Shown piece by piece: positions 27,560 to 36,002 of a stretch of 64,000 nucleotides of DNA. Made by a program: the position numbers and the translations under genes. This DNA comes from Burkholderiales bacterium (GTDB taxonomy: Bacteria; Pseudomonadota; Gammaproteobacteria; Burkholderiales; Casimicrobiaceae): positions 1 through 64,000 of the forward strand of contig JAICKU010000005.1 in the NCBI GenBank assembly GCA_025927765.1, written 5' to 3'. The first letter of the stretch is position 1; each line of letters opens with the position of its first letter. The notes beneath the pieces are model-generated. The model made no database searches, was not told where the DNA came from, and saw only the letters and a program-made list of their open reading frames with translations.

Positions 27560-28732
27560 TCAGTGGACGGGAACGATCTTCGTGCCCTCGTAGCGGACGA
27601 AGATGTAGTCGTCGGGCCCGAGCGCGTCCTGGTTCTGCGCGCTGAACGGCTTGTGGTACGTCTTGATGAGGCCCGGGTATTCGTCGATCTGATGCAGCGC
27701 GGTGCGGATGGCGTCGCCCTTGGTGCTGCCCGCCTTCTTGATCGCGAGCGCGAGCAGGTGCATCGCGTCGTACGCATCGGCGACGCCGACCGGCGAGATC
27801 ACGCCTTCCGGCCCCTTGACGCTGTACTTCTTCGCAAGCTCCGCCAGCACCTTCTTGCCCGCCGGCTTCTGGTCGCCGAAGAAGCTGTAGGTCTGCACGA
27901 ACACGACGTCACCCGCCGTCGGGCCCGCGAGTTCGGGGAAGCGCCCGCCCGACACGCCCCAGTGCGAGATCACCGGAACCTTCCACCCCATCCGCTCGCG
28001 CGATTTCATCATCTGCGCGCCCGGCGCGGCATTCGCGACGAGGATCAGCGCGTCGGCGCCGGCGTTCTTCAGGCGCGTCAGTTGCGGCGTCACGTCGACG
28101 TCGCGATCCTCGAACTTCTCGACGCCCGCGAGCGTGATGCCGAGCTTCTGCGCTTCTTCCCGCAATCCCTTCTCGTTCGACTCGCCCCACGGGTTGTTGA
28201 TCAGGATGAGGCCCGGCTTCTTCGCGCCGTGCTTCTGCGCGTACTTGAGCAGCGCCTCGTCGACCATCACGTCGACCGCCGACACGCGGAACGCGTAGTT
28301 CTCCTTGGCGCCGTTGCGCGTGATCGGCGTGCCCGCCGCCCACACGCCCATGTACGGCACGTGCTCCTTGTTCGCGATCGGCACGATCGCGAGCGATACG
28401 GGCGTGTCGAGGCCGCCGAAGATCGCCGCGACCTTCTCGTCGTAGATCAGTTCGCGCGCCGCGGTTGCGCCTTTCGGCGGGCTCGATTCGTCGTCGCGCT
28501 TGACGAGCGCGAGTGGCCGGCCGAGCACGCCGCCCTGCGCGTTGATCTCGTCGATGGCGATCGTGAGGCCTTGCGTGATCGCTTCACCGGATTGCGCCGA
28601 TGGCCCCGACAGCGCCGCGACGAGGCCGATCTTGATCGGATCCGCCGCGAGTGCGGACGTGGCGAGGAGAAGCCCGGCGGCGACGGCGAGTGCGCCGCGC
28701 CCCGCCGTGCGGGCTTTGCGTGCGATTACCAT
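27560..28732 (-). CDS. Periplasmic branched-chain-type substrate-binding protein
   Basis: A 390-residue LivK/Leu-Ile-Val-binding-type protein. It has a Sec signal peptide (ARTAGRGALAVAAGLLLATSALA, about residues 6-28) and then PIKIGLVAALSGPSAQSGE, the class-I binding-protein fold start. The central LINNPWGESNEKGLREEAQ and the C-terminal hinge are present. ATG 28732 has GGAGG seven bases upstream. It should feed ligand to the LivH plus fused LivMGF transporter downstream. Its ligand may not be an amino acid, given the linked cytosine deaminase-like enzyme. Confidence 0.9.
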   Translation of the reverse strand: MVIARKARTAGRGALAVAAGLLLATSALAADPIKIGLVAALSGPSAQSGEAITQGLTIAIDEINAQGGVLGRPLALVKRDDESSPPKGATAARELIYDEKVAAIFGGLDTPVSLAIVPIANKEHVPYMGVWAAGTPITRNGAKENYAFRVSAVDVMVDEALLKYAQKHGAKKPGLILINNPWGESNEKGLREEAQKLGITLAGVEKFEDRDVDVTPQLTRLKNAGADALILVANAAPGAQMMKSRERMGWKVPVISHWGVSGGRFPELAGPTAGDVVFVQTYSFFGDQKPAGKKVLAELAKKYSVKGPEGVISPVGVADAYDAMHLLALAIKKAGSTKGDAIRTALHQIDEYPGLIKTYHKPFSAQNQDALGPDDYIFVRYEGTKIVPVH

Positions 28733-28762
28733 GATGTCCTCCAGTCGAATGTTCCCGATTCC

Positions 28763-28782
28763 AAGTAAGCAGGCCGTTACTT
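28763..28782. promoter_or_regulatory. Candidate operator 1, AAGTAA-N8-TTACTT
   Basis: A perfect 6-base inverted repeat with an 8-base spacer, 31 bases upstream of the binding-protein start. The same AGTAA-N8-TTACT core recurs at 28878-28895. The size and dyad symmetry suit a TetR-type repressor site; the TetR gene at 22027-22791 is a candidate regulator. Confidence 0.55.
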
Positions 28783-28877
28783 CCCTCCCGCGGCCGGCAA
28801 CTGCCGCTGCCGGCGCCTTGCGGCGTACATCCTGCCCCAACTCCTTGCGGCTGTCACGCGGCGGCGCATGTTGGACT

Positions 28878-28895
28878 AGTAAGTGGATTTTTACT
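28878..28895. promoter_or_regulatory. Candidate operator 2, AGTAA-N8-TTACT
   Basis: The second copy of the dyad seen at 28763-28782, with the same spacer length. The two centres are 114 bases apart, close to eleven helical turns. An extra TTACT half-site follows at 28911, inside the stop region of the esterase gene. Confidence 0.55.
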
Positions 28896-28910
28896 ATGCT
28901 GGGCGCCCTC

Positions 28911-29951
28911 TTACTTAGCGCGCCGGTCAATCGCGCCCGTCGTGTCGCGAACGAAGGCGGCGAGGAAGTCGAGCGCATCGGGGCCGCCCGGATCGGCGTA
29001 CGCGTAGCCGCCGTCGCCGCCGCTCCAGGCGTGTCCGAGGCCTTCGACCTCGACGCGGCGCACGAGCGGTCGCGCGTCGAGCTGCCAGTCGTCGACGCGG
29101 AAGCCGTGCTTGGCGCCGGCGGCTTCGCGCGCGGTGGCGAAGGGCGGAGGCACGCCGACGCTCGCAACGCTTGCGCCGCGCGAGCGCGCATTGAAGCGCA
29201 GGTATTGCTCGACGAGGGCGTCGGCGTTGCGCGGCGAGACCACGTCGTCGCGGTCGCCGTGGATGACGAGCAGCGGGACGTCACGCGCTTCGCGGCCTTC
29301 GGCTGCGTAGGCCTCGTCGGCGACCCGCACCACGCTCGTGTCCGGTCCCTGGCGCATGACTTTCATCGCGTTCGCCGGCGTCGATGCGGCGCCGCACGCG
29401 AGGCCCGAGTGCACGAGCACGCCGCGCACGAGCCGCGGATGGCGCAGCCCGAGGATCGCCGCGAGTGCGCCTCCGGCCGACATGCCCGCGACCCAGACGC
29501 GTTCGCGGCGCGCGCGATAGCGCCGGCGCACGGCGACGATCTGCGCGGCGACGATCGCCGCTTCGCCCGCGCCGCGTTCGGTGTTCGCCTCGAACCAGTT
29601 CCAGCAGCCCCAATCGTTTGCGTTCGGCGACTGGCGCGGCAGCAGCACGAGCAGGCCTTCTGCATCGGCGCGGTTCGCAATGCGCGTCAGCGCGGCAAGG
29701 TCCTCGGGTGTCTGCCTGCAGCCGTGGAGCAGCACGAGCAGAGACGCGCGTTTCCAGCGCGACCAGCCGGCCGGGACGTAGACGAGGTAATCGCGTGCGG
29801 GCGCGACGAGCGGCGCGGTCGCGACGTAGCCACGCCACGAGGTCGCGCGTCCCGTTTCGAAACGTCCTGGCGCGCGGGCGCGATGAAGGAGTCGCGCGAG
29901 AACGGCGCCGACACGCCGTGCGAGATGGCGAAGCCGCGCAGCGGGCCGCAT
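28911..29951 (-). CDS. PHB-depolymerase-type (esterase_phd) alpha/beta hydrolase
   Basis: A 346-residue alpha/beta hydrolase of the LpqC/PhaZ-like esterase group. YLVYVPAGWSRWKRASLLVLLHGC gives the oxyanion-side strand. The nucleophile is the Ser of VWVAGMSAGGALAAIL (about residue 175). The Asp is likely in LLVIHGDRDDVVS (about 253) and the His in VEGLGHAWSGGDG (about 317). The N-terminus is Arg-rich without an obvious signal peptide. The family includes polyhydroxybutyrate depolymerases and feruloyl esterases, so the substrate is open. It ends at the region holding the AGTAA dyads and starts 7 bases after the rng stop. Confidence 0.82.
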   Translation of the reverse strand: MRPAARLRHLARRVGAVLARLLHRARAPGRFETGRATSWRGYVATAPLVAPARDYLVYVPAGWSRWKRASLLVLLHGCRQTPEDLAALTRIANRADAEGLLVLLPRQSPNANDWGCWNWFEANTERGAGEAAIVAAQIVAVRRRYRARRERVWVAGMSAGGALAAILGLRHPRLVRGVLVHSGLACGAASTPANAMKVMRQGPDTSVVRVADEAYAAEGREARDVPLLVIHGDRDDVVSPRNADALVEQYLRFNARSRGASVASVGVPPPFATAREAAGAKHGFRVDDWQLDARPLVRRVEVEGLGHAWSGGDGGYAYADPGGPDALDFLAAFVRDTTGAIDRRAK

Positions 29952-29958
29952 GCAGTGC

Positions 29959-31416
29959 CTAGATCAGCACGACGTCGTACTGCTCCTGCGTATACAGCGT
30001 CTCGACCTGCAGCGAGATGGGCTTGCCGATGAAGTCGCCGAGCTGCGCGAGGCCCTGCGACTCCTCGTCGAGGAACATGTCGATCACCGACTGCGACGCG
30101 AGGATGCGGAACTCGCGCGCGTTGAACTGCTTCGCCTCGCGCAGGATCTCGCGCAGGATCTCGTAGCAGACGGTCTGCGCGGTCTTCAACTCGCCGCGCC
30201 CGCCGCAGGTGGGGCACGCCTCGCAGAGCACGTGCGCGAGCGATTCGCGCGTGCGCTTGCGCGTCATCTCGACGAGGCCCAGTTGCGTGAAGCCGTTCAC
30301 CGTGAGCCGCGTGCGATCGCGCTCGAGCGCCTTGTTCAACTCGGCGAGCACGGCGGCGCGGTGGTCGGCATTCTCCATGTCGATGAAGTCGATGATGATG
30401 ATGCCGCCCAGGTTGCGCATGCGCAGCTGCCGCGCGATCACCTGCGACGCCTCGAGGTTCGTCTTGAAGATCGTGTCGTCGAAGCTGCGGCCGCCGACGA
30501 AGCCGCCCGTGTTGACGTCGATCGTCGTCATCGCCTCGGTCTGGTCGATGATCAGGTAGCCGCCCGACTTCAAGTCGACGCGGCGCGCGAGCGCCTTCTC
30601 GATCTCGTCCTCGACGCCGTACAGGTCGAAGAGCGGCCGCTCGCCGACGTAATGCTGGATGCGGTCGCTGATCGCGGGCGTGTACTCGCGCGCGAACTCC
30701 TGCATGCGCAGGAACGTCTCGCGCGAATCGACGAGGATGCGCGCCGTCTCTTCGGTGGCCATGTCGCGTAGTACGCGCTGCGACAGGTTCAGGTCCTGGT
30801 AGAGCAGCGCCGGCGCGGGTACCGTGGACGCGCGCTCGGTCAGGTCGCGCCAGAGCTTCGTCAGGTATTCGATGTCGGTGGCGAGCTCGCGCTCGGAGGC
30901 GGCCTCGGCCATCGTGCGGATGATGAATCCGCCGGCCGAGCCTTCGGGCAGCAGCGTCTGCAGTTTCCCCCGCAGCGTTTCGCGTTCCTGCTCGCCTTCG
31001 ATGCGTTGCGAGATGCCGATGTGCGAATCCTGCGGCAGGTAGACGAGCAGCCGCCCGGCGAGCGAGAGCTGCGTCGACAGGCGCGCGCCTTTCGTGCCGA
31101 TCGGATCCTTGATCACCTGCACGAGCAGCGTCTGGCCTTCGTGCAGGATGCGCTCGATCGGCCGGTGCTCGCCGTGCCCGTTCTGGCGATGCTCCCAGAT
31201 GTCGGCGATGTGCAAAAACGCCGCACGCTCGAGGCCGATCTCTACGAACGCGCTCTGCATCCCGGGCAGCACGCGGGCGACGCGCCCGAGGCAGATGTTG
31301 CCGACGAGGCCGCGGGCACTCGCACGCTCGACGTGCAGCTCCTGCACGACCGCCTGCTCGAGCATCGCCACGCGCGTTTCCTGCGGCGTGACGTTGATCA
31401 GCACCTCGTGCGTCAT
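29959..31416 (-). CDS. rng: Ribonuclease G
   Basis: A 485-residue RNase E/G-family endoribonuclease acting on 16S rRNA 5' ends and some mRNAs. An S1-like N-terminal domain begins VLINVTPQETRVAMLEQ and includes GNICLGRVARVLPGMQSAFVEIG. The DNase I-like catalytic part has TTIDVNTGGFVGG and IIIIDFIDMENADHR. The zinc-link CPTCGGRG sits before the C-terminal small domain. ATG 31416 gives the usual RNase G N-terminus. An in-frame GTG at 31479 has AAGGAG at good spacing and would add 21 residues, so the true start may be there. It follows maf in the nadD-rsfS-rlmH-maf-rng order. Confidence 0.92.
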   Translation of the reverse strand: MTHEVLINVTPQETRVAMLEQAVVQELHVERASARGLVGNICLGRVARVLPGMQSAFVEIGLERAAFLHIADIWEHRQNGHGEHRPIERILHEGQTLLVQVIKDPIGTKGARLSTQLSLAGRLLVYLPQDSHIGISQRIEGEQERETLRGKLQTLLPEGSAGGFIIRTMAEAASERELATDIEYLTKLWRDLTERASTVPAPALLYQDLNLSQRVLRDMATEETARILVDSRETFLRMQEFAREYTPAISDRIQHYVGERPLFDLYGVEDEIEKALARRVDLKSGGYLIIDQTEAMTTIDVNTGGFVGGRSFDDTIFKTNLEASQVIARQLRMRNLGGIIIIDFIDMENADHRAAVLAELNKALERDRTRLTVNGFTQLGLVEMTRKRTRESLAHVLCEACPTCGGRGELKTAQTVCYEILREILREAKQFNAREFRILASQSVIDMFLDEESQGLAQLGDFIGKPISLQVETLYTQEQYDVVLI

Positions 31417-31519
31417 GCGCACGTCGGCCCGATCTGCGCCGGCGCGGATGCCGAACGGCTCCGGTACGTTGGCGTTCACGAACGGCTCCTTGCGTTCGCG
31501 CGAAGCGCGTAGGCCGTAG

Positions 31520-32134
31520 TCATACCACGCGGATGCCGATTTGTGCGAGCAGGGTGGCGGCCTCGTAGAGCGGCAGGCCGACGACGCCGGTGTAGCTGCC
31601 GGCGAGCCGCGACACGAACGCCGCGGCGCGGCCCTGCACCGCATAGCCGCCGGCCTTGTCGAACGGCTCGTGCGTTGCGACGTAGCGCTCGATGTCGTCG
31701 GCGCCGAGGCGGCGGATCGTGACCCGCGTCGTCGACAAGGCGGTCTCCGTGCCGTCGGCGTGGCGCAGCGCGATCGCCGTCATCACCAGGTGCGTGCGAC
31801 CTGACAGGCGCCGGATCATCCGCGTCGCGTCGCCGGCGTTGCGTGGCTTGCCGAAGATCGCGCCGTCGAGCACCACCTCGGTGTCGGCGCCGAGCACCGG
31901 CCGCTCGGCGAGCTTGCGGTCGCGCACGCGCTGCCAGCCGATCTCGGCCTTGGTGCGCGCCATGCGCGTCACATAGTCGTTCGCCGCCTCGGCCGCGTCC
32001 GGCACTTCCACGACGTCGGGGGTGCGGCCGGGCGCTTCGCGCAGCAGCAGCGTTTCGAACTCCACGTCGAGCTGGCGCAGCAGCGCTTCGCGCCGCGGAC
32101 TCTTCGAGGCCAGATAGAGGAGGGGTGCGCTGAT
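31520..32134 (-). CDS. maf: Maf-family nucleotide pyrophosphatase, apparent ATC start
   Basis: A 204-residue Maf/YhdE-type protein that hydrolyses non-canonical or m5-type nucleoside triphosphates. LYLASKSPRREALLRQLDVEFE is the conserved N-terminus, GADTEVVLDGAIFGKP supplies the catalytic Asp, and GYAVQGRAAAFVSRLAGSYTGVVGLPL is the family signature. Upstream of this, the frame has no ATG, GTG or TTG until well inside rlmH. The best start is ATC at 32134, giving MSAPLLYLASKS, with GAGAG eight bases upstream; a CTG further upstream is the alternative. Either a rare start codon or a single-base error is involved. Confidence 0.85.
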   Translation of the reverse strand: MSAPLLYLASKSPRREALLRQLDVEFETLLLREAPGRTPDVVEVPDAAEAANDYVTRMARTKAEIGWQRVRDRKLAERPVLGADTEVVLDGAIFGKPRNAGDATRMIRRLSGRTHLVMTAIALRHADGTETALSTTRVTIRRLGADDIERYVATHEPFDKAGGYAVQGRAAAFVSRLAGSYTGVVGLPLYEAATLLAQIGIRVV

Positions 32135-32175
32135 GGTGGCTCTCGGCGCCTGGCGCCGCTTTCGCGAGCGGCGCG

Positions 32176-32643
32176 TCAGTCGCGATGATACGGGTGGCCG
32201 GTCAGCACGGTGACCGCGCGGTAGATCTGCTCGGCGAGCAGCACGCGCACGAGGCCGTGCGGCAGCGTGAACGCGGACAGGGCGACCTGCGCGAGCGCGC
32301 GCTTCTTGACGCTCTCGTCGAGACCGTCGGCGCTGCCGATCACGAACGCGATTCGCTCGTCGGCATCGCGCCAGTGTCGAAGCTCGGTCGCGAGCGCGCG
32401 CGTGGTCCAGGCGGCGCCGCGTTCGTCCAGCGCGACGATGCGAAAACCGGCGCACGCGGCGTCGATGCGCGCGGCTTCGGCCGACAGCAGTTGCGCGACC
32501 GTGCGTCCACGGTCGCGCGCGTCCGGCTTGAGTTCGACGAGTTCGAGCGCGAACTCGCGCGGGAGCCGCTTCGCGTAGTCGTCGTAGCCTTCGCTCACCC
32601 ACCGCGATATGCGGTGGCCGAGCGCGACGACGCGAAGCTTCAT
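32176..32643 (-). CDS. rlmH: 23S rRNA (pseudouridine-1915-N3)-methyltransferase RlmH
   Basis: A 155-residue SPOUT-class methyltransferase, normal RlmH length. MKLRVVALGHRISRWVSEGYDDYAKRLPRE opens the protein. FVIGSADGLDESVKKRA is the SAM-binding glycine-rich loop. The C-terminal knot ends LLAEQIYRAVTVLTGHPYHRD, near the family PYHRE ending. It modifies helix 69 of 23S rRNA in assembled ribosomes. It is followed by maf after 41 bases and preceded by a palindromic element that separates it from rsfS. Confidence 0.95.
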   Translation of the reverse strand: MKLRVVALGHRISRWVSEGYDDYAKRLPREFALELVELKPDARDRGRTVAQLLSAEAARIDAACAGFRIVALDERGAAWTTRALATELRHWRDADERIAFVIGSADGLDESVKKRALAQVALSAFTLPHGLVRVLLAEQIYRAVTVLTGHPYHRD

Positions 32644-32660
32644 GGCGAACGGCCTCAGAA

Positions 32661-32718
32661 AAAATCGGGGTCAGAGTTACATTTTCCCGCGGGAAAATGT
32701 ATATCTGAACCCGATTTT
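32661..32718. repeat. REP/MITE-like palindromic element 3
   Basis: A near-perfect 58-base hairpin with essentially no loop (arms 32661-32689 and 32690-32718). The outer motif AAAATCGGGGTCAGA matches the family. It lies 7 bases after the rsfS stop and 17 bases before the rlmH start, within the nadD-rsfS-rlmH-maf-rng run. Confidence 0.9.
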
Positions 32719-32725
32719 ACAGTCG

Positions 32726-33079
32726 TCAGGCCGCCGCGGCGCGCCGGCGCACGGGCGCCGGCGGCGCCCAGAGCTCTTCCAGGTTGTAGTACGCGCGCAC
32801 GGCGGGTTGCATCACGTGCACGACGATGTCGCCGGCGTCGACGAGGATCCACTCGCCGACGTTCTCCCCCTCGACGCCGAGGATGGGCGCGCCGGCTTCC
32901 TTGAGCTTGTCGCGGACGTGGCTCGCGAGGGCCTTCACCTGCCGGTTCGAATCGGCCGAGGCGATGACCATCGTGTCGTACAGGCTGGTTTGCGGGCGGA
33001 CATCGATGACTTCGATGTCGCGGGCCTTGATGTCCTCGAGGGCCGCGACGGCAACTTCCTGCAGCTGGTCAAGACGCAT
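32726..33079 (-). CDS. rsfS: Ribosomal silencing factor RsfS
   Basis: A 117-residue RsfS/Iojap protein that binds uL14 and blocks subunit joining in starvation. VAALEDIKARDIEVIDVRP, DTMVIASADSNRQVKALASHV and EWILVDAGDIVVHVM are the conserved blocks. After that comes a Pro/Ala/Arg C-terminal extension of about 15 residues. ATG 33079 overlaps the nadD end by 11 bases; an in-frame ATG at 33133 would add 18 residues inside nadD and is less likely. Confidence 0.92.
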   Translation of the reverse strand: MRLDQLQEVAVAALEDIKARDIEVIDVRPQTSLYDTMVIASADSNRQVKALASHVRDKLKEAGAPILGVEGENVGEWILVDAGDIVVHVMQPAVRAYYNLEELWAPPAPVRRRAAAA

Positions 33080-33788
33080 GCGTTCGGTGGGTATCCGTTC
33101 CAGTCGGTTGGGAATAGAGGCGGTGCGATTCAATATAGGCCAAAACCTGCGGCGGCACCAAAGCCGCGATCGATTTCGCCTCGCCGCTCGTCACCGCGTT
33201 GCGGATTTGCGTCGACGAGATCGGGTTCGGCGTGACCGGTTGCACGTAGATGGAGCCTGCCGGCGCGGCGCGCAAGGCCTCGGGCGACGTCACGCGGCGC
33301 GCCCGCCATTGCGCGGCGAGTTCGGGGGGAAGCGCGTCCTCGAGCACCAGGCCGGGCCGCGGGACGACGATGAGATGCGCGAGGTCGAAGAGCTCGCGGA
33401 AGCGATGCCAGGACGGGAGGCCGCGAAACGCATCCGCCCCGAGCAGCAGCGCGAGCGGCCGCCCGCCCACTTCCGCGCGCAGCCGTTCGAGCGTGTCGAC
33501 CGTGTAACTGCGGCCGCCACGCGCGATCTCGCGGGTGTCGACCACGAGGCCGGGAAAGTCGCGCACGGCGAGGTCGAGCATCGCGACGCGATCGTCGCCG
33601 CTCGCCTGCGCCGGCGCGCGGTGCGGCGGGGTGGCGGAGGGGACGAGGCGGACCTCACGGAAGCCCAACGCGTTTCGCACGTCGTCGGCGAGGCGCAGGT
33701 GACCGTAGTGCACCGGATCGAAGGTGCCGCCGAGAAGCGCGATCGGTTCCCGGGCCCGGCGCGGGCTGTCCTGCCCGGCGTCCGTCAA
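33069..33788 (-). CDS. nadD: Nicotinate-nucleotide adenylyltransferase
   Basis: A 239-residue NadD enzyme that makes deamido-NAD from nicotinate mononucleotide and ATP. The adenylyltransferase signature ALLGGTFDPVHYGHLRLA lies at residues 17-34, and the C-terminal PNPISSTQIRNAVTSGE holds the ISSTxIR motif. The length is normal. It overlaps rsfS by 11 bases and the preceding DUF924 gene by 4 bases. In many Burkholderiales hemF is next to nadD (from memory); here hemF lies about 23 kb away beside purD. Confidence 0.94.
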   Translation of the reverse strand: MTDAGQDSPRRAREPIALLGGTFDPVHYGHLRLADDVRNALGFREVRLVPSATPPHRAPAQASGDDRVAMLDLAVRDFPGLVVDTREIARGGRSYTVDTLERLRAEVGGRPLALLLGADAFRGLPSWHRFRELFDLAHLIVVPRPGLVLEDALPPELAAQWRARRVTSPEALRAAPAGSIYVQPVTPNPISSTQIRNAVTSGEAKSIAALVPPQVLAYIESHRLYSQPTGTDTHRTHAS

Positions 33789-34396
33789 AAGCGCGACCCG
33801 GGCTGCGTGAGGAACGCGGTCTCGTCGGGCGACGAGGCGCGGCCGAGGATGTCGTTACGGTGCGGGAAGCGCCCAAAGCGGCGGATCACGTCGCGATGCT
33901 TGATCGCCCACGGCAGCGGCTCGGACAGGCCGGTTTCGGCGGCCAAGGCTTCGAACAGCGCGACTGCGCGATCCTGGTCGGCCAGCGCTTCGCTGTGCTC
34001 GAACGGCATGTACAGGAACCAGCGTTCCTCCGGCGCAAGCGCGGTGTCGAAGCCATGCTCGATCGCGTCGCGCACAGTGGCGAGCGCACGCGGGTCGCCG
34101 GCGAAGGCTTCGGGCGTACCGCGAAAGGCGTTGCGCGTGAACTGATCGAGCAGGATCACGCGCGCAAGGCACCCCTTCGGGTCGACGCACCATTCGCCGA
34201 ACGCGCCGGCGAGTCCCGCGGAAAGCGCGACGCCGAAGCGCTGGCGGATCTCGGCGTCGAATGCATCGTCCTTGCGAAACCACACGTCGCGCACGATCGC
34301 CGTGCCTTCGGGCGCGCCGCCGCTGCCCGTCGCCTCGCCGTCGCGCGGCACGAACCAGAAGTCGAGAATGTCGCGGGCGAGCGCGTCGTCGGTCAT
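33785..34396 (-). CDS. DUF924-family protein
   Basis: A 203-residue DUF924 protein. ILDFWFVPRDG at the N-terminus, VWFRKDDAFDAEIRQRFG, VILLDQFTRNAFRGTPEAFAGD, and MPFEHSEALADQDRAVALFE are the hallmark blocks of this all-helical, TPR-like family. The function is unknown. The ATG start at 34396 overlaps no gene, and the end overlaps nadD by 4 bases, so it heads the nadD-rsfS-rlmH-maf-rng transcription unit. Confidence 0.9.
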   Translation of the reverse strand: MTDDALARDILDFWFVPRDGEATGSGGAPEGTAIVRDVWFRKDDAFDAEIRQRFGVALSAGLAGAFGEWCVDPKGCLARVILLDQFTRNAFRGTPEAFAGDPRALATVRDAIEHGFDTALAPEERWFLYMPFEHSEALADQDRAVALFEALAAETGLSEPLPWAIKHRDVIRRFGRFPHRNDILGRASSPDETAFLTQPGSRF

Positions 34397-34507
34397 CTCG
34401 CCCGTATCATACGCACCCACCGCGCTTCGGGGCAGATCCGCCCACGGCACGTCACTCGACGCGCGCGCTTCGGGGCATTTTCGTCCTCGGGACGGCCCTT
34501 CGCACTC

Positions 34508-35689
34508 ATGCAGACCTCGCGCCGCGATATCTTCCTCCTCGCCTGCTGCCAGGCGCTGCTGCTCGTCAATTCGTCGGGCCTGATCTCGATGAACGGACTC
34601 GTCGGCTACGAACTCGCCGAGACCAAATCGCTGGCGACGTTCGGTGCCACCACCTACGTGCTTGGCTCGGCGCTCGCGACGATGCCGATGTCGCTGTGGA
34701 TGGGACGCGTCGGCCGGCGCACCGGCTTCATGGCCGCCGCGCTCGTCAACGTCGCCGGATGCTGCGTGGCCGCCTACGCGCTGTCGATCCGAAGCTTCAC
34801 GTTGTTCTGCATGGCGACCGCGATCATCGGCGTCTACAACGCGGTCGGATTGCAATACCGGTTCGCGGCGGCCGAGGTGGCGGCACCCGCCGATCGCGCG
34901 AAGGCGATTTCGCTCGTGCTCGCCGGCGGCGTCGTCGGCGGCTTCGTCGGCCCGCAATCGGCGCGCATCGCGCGCGACCTCTTCCCGACGCCGTTCCTGG
35001 GCTCGTTTCTCCTGCTTGCCCTGTTCGCATTCGTCGCGCTGGCCGTGCAAGCGCAGGTGCACGTGCCAAAGCCGGCGCTGGCCGAAACGTCGACGCGCGG
35101 CCGGCCGCTGTCCGAAATCGCGCGCCAACCCACGTTCATCGTCGCAGCACTCGCGGGCGCGCTCGGCTACGGCCTCATGAACCTGCTGATGACGGCGACG
35201 CCGATCGCGATGAACTTCTGCGGGCACCCGTTCTCGGCCACGGCGATGGTCATCGAATGGCACGTGGTCGCGATGTTCGCGCCCGGCTTCCTCACCGGAT
35301 CGCTGATCCGCCGCTTCGGCACGCTGCGCATCATCCTCGCCGGCGTGGCATTGACCGCGATCGCCGCGTTCGTCGCGCTCGACGGCAACTCGGTCGCGCA
35401 TTTCGTCGCCGCACTGATGTTCCTGGGTGTCGGCTGGAATTTCATGTACACGGGCGGCACCACGCTCCTCACCGAGACGTACACGCCGAGCGAAAAGGCG
35501 CGCACGCAGGGCCTGAACGATTTCCTCGTGTTCGCGACGATGGGGCTGTCGTCGTTCGCGTCGGGCGCGCTTTTGACGACGACCGGATGGGAGACGATGA
35601 ACCGCGCGGCGCTGCCGGTGCTGGCGGTGGTCGCGTTCGGCGTGCTGTGGCTCATGTGGATGCGGCGGCAGGCGCCTGCCGCCGCATGA
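34508..35689 (+). CDS. MFS transporter
   Basis: A 393-residue major facilitator superfamily protein with about twelve predicted helices. Between helices 2 and 3 it has the MFS-type loop LWMGRVGRRTGFMAAALV. A second-half mate is found at FLTGSLIRRFGTLRIILAG. It shows no substrate-specific signature that I recognise. It is divergent from the DUF924 gene, with about 110 bases between, and converges on a small exported protein gene 7 bases downstream. It ends in a short Arg/Ala tail. Confidence 0.85.
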   Translation: MQTSRRDIFLLACCQALLLVNSSGLISMNGLVGYELAETKSLATFGATTYVLGSALATMPMSLWMGRVGRRTGFMAAALVNVAGCCVAAYALSIRSFTLFCMATAIIGVYNAVGLQYRFAAAEVAAPADRAKAISLVLAGGVVGGFVGPQSARIARDLFPTPFLGSFLLLALFAFVALAVQAQVHVPKPALAETSTRGRPLSEIARQPTFIVAALAGALGYGLMNLLMTATPIAMNFCGHPFSATAMVIEWHVVAMFAPGFLTGSLIRRFGTLRIILAGVALTAIAAFVALDGNSVAHFVAALMFLGVGWNFMYTGGTTLLTETYTPSEKARTQGLNDFLVFATMGLSSFASGALLTTTGWETMNRAALPVLAVVAFGVLWLMWMRRQAPAAA

Positions 35690-35696
35690 CGCGTCG

Positions 35697-35972
35697 CTAG
35701 CGCGCCGGTTTCGCGTCGGCGAGCCTGCGGGCCGGCTGCGCAGCAGCGCGTTCGTCGTTCGCGACGAAATCCGCGTAGTACAGGCCGTAGATCCCGCGCG
35801 TGCGCTCGACGAAGCGGCGCACCTCGACCGGCCCTTCGGCGGCCTTCGCGCAGGCGCGCTGCTCACCGACGCCCTGCGGATCGTCGCAGCGGTAAGCGGC
35901 GCTCGCGGACGGCGCGACGAGCACGGCGGCGACGGCGATGGAGGCGGACACCATCCCGATGACACGTTTCAT
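35697..35972 (-). CDS. Small exported protein of unknown function
   Basis: A 91-residue protein with a Sec signal peptide (MKRVIGMVSASIAVAAVLVAPSASA, cleavage near residue 25). The mature part has two Cys (YRCDDPQGVGEQRACAKAA), which could form a disulfide, and a RRFVERTRGIYGLYYADFV segment. It resembles short DUF4124/DUF1311-like periplasmic proteins only loosely, and I cannot assign a family. It lies 30 bases from another small membrane protein gene upstream. Confidence 0.7.
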   Translation of the reverse strand: MKRVIGMVSASIAVAAVLVAPSASAAYRCDDPQGVGEQRACAKAAEGPVEVRRFVERTRGIYGLYYADFVANDERAAAQPARRLADAKPAR

Positions 35973-36002
35973 GGCATTACTCCTCGGCGGGGTGGATGAA
36001 GG

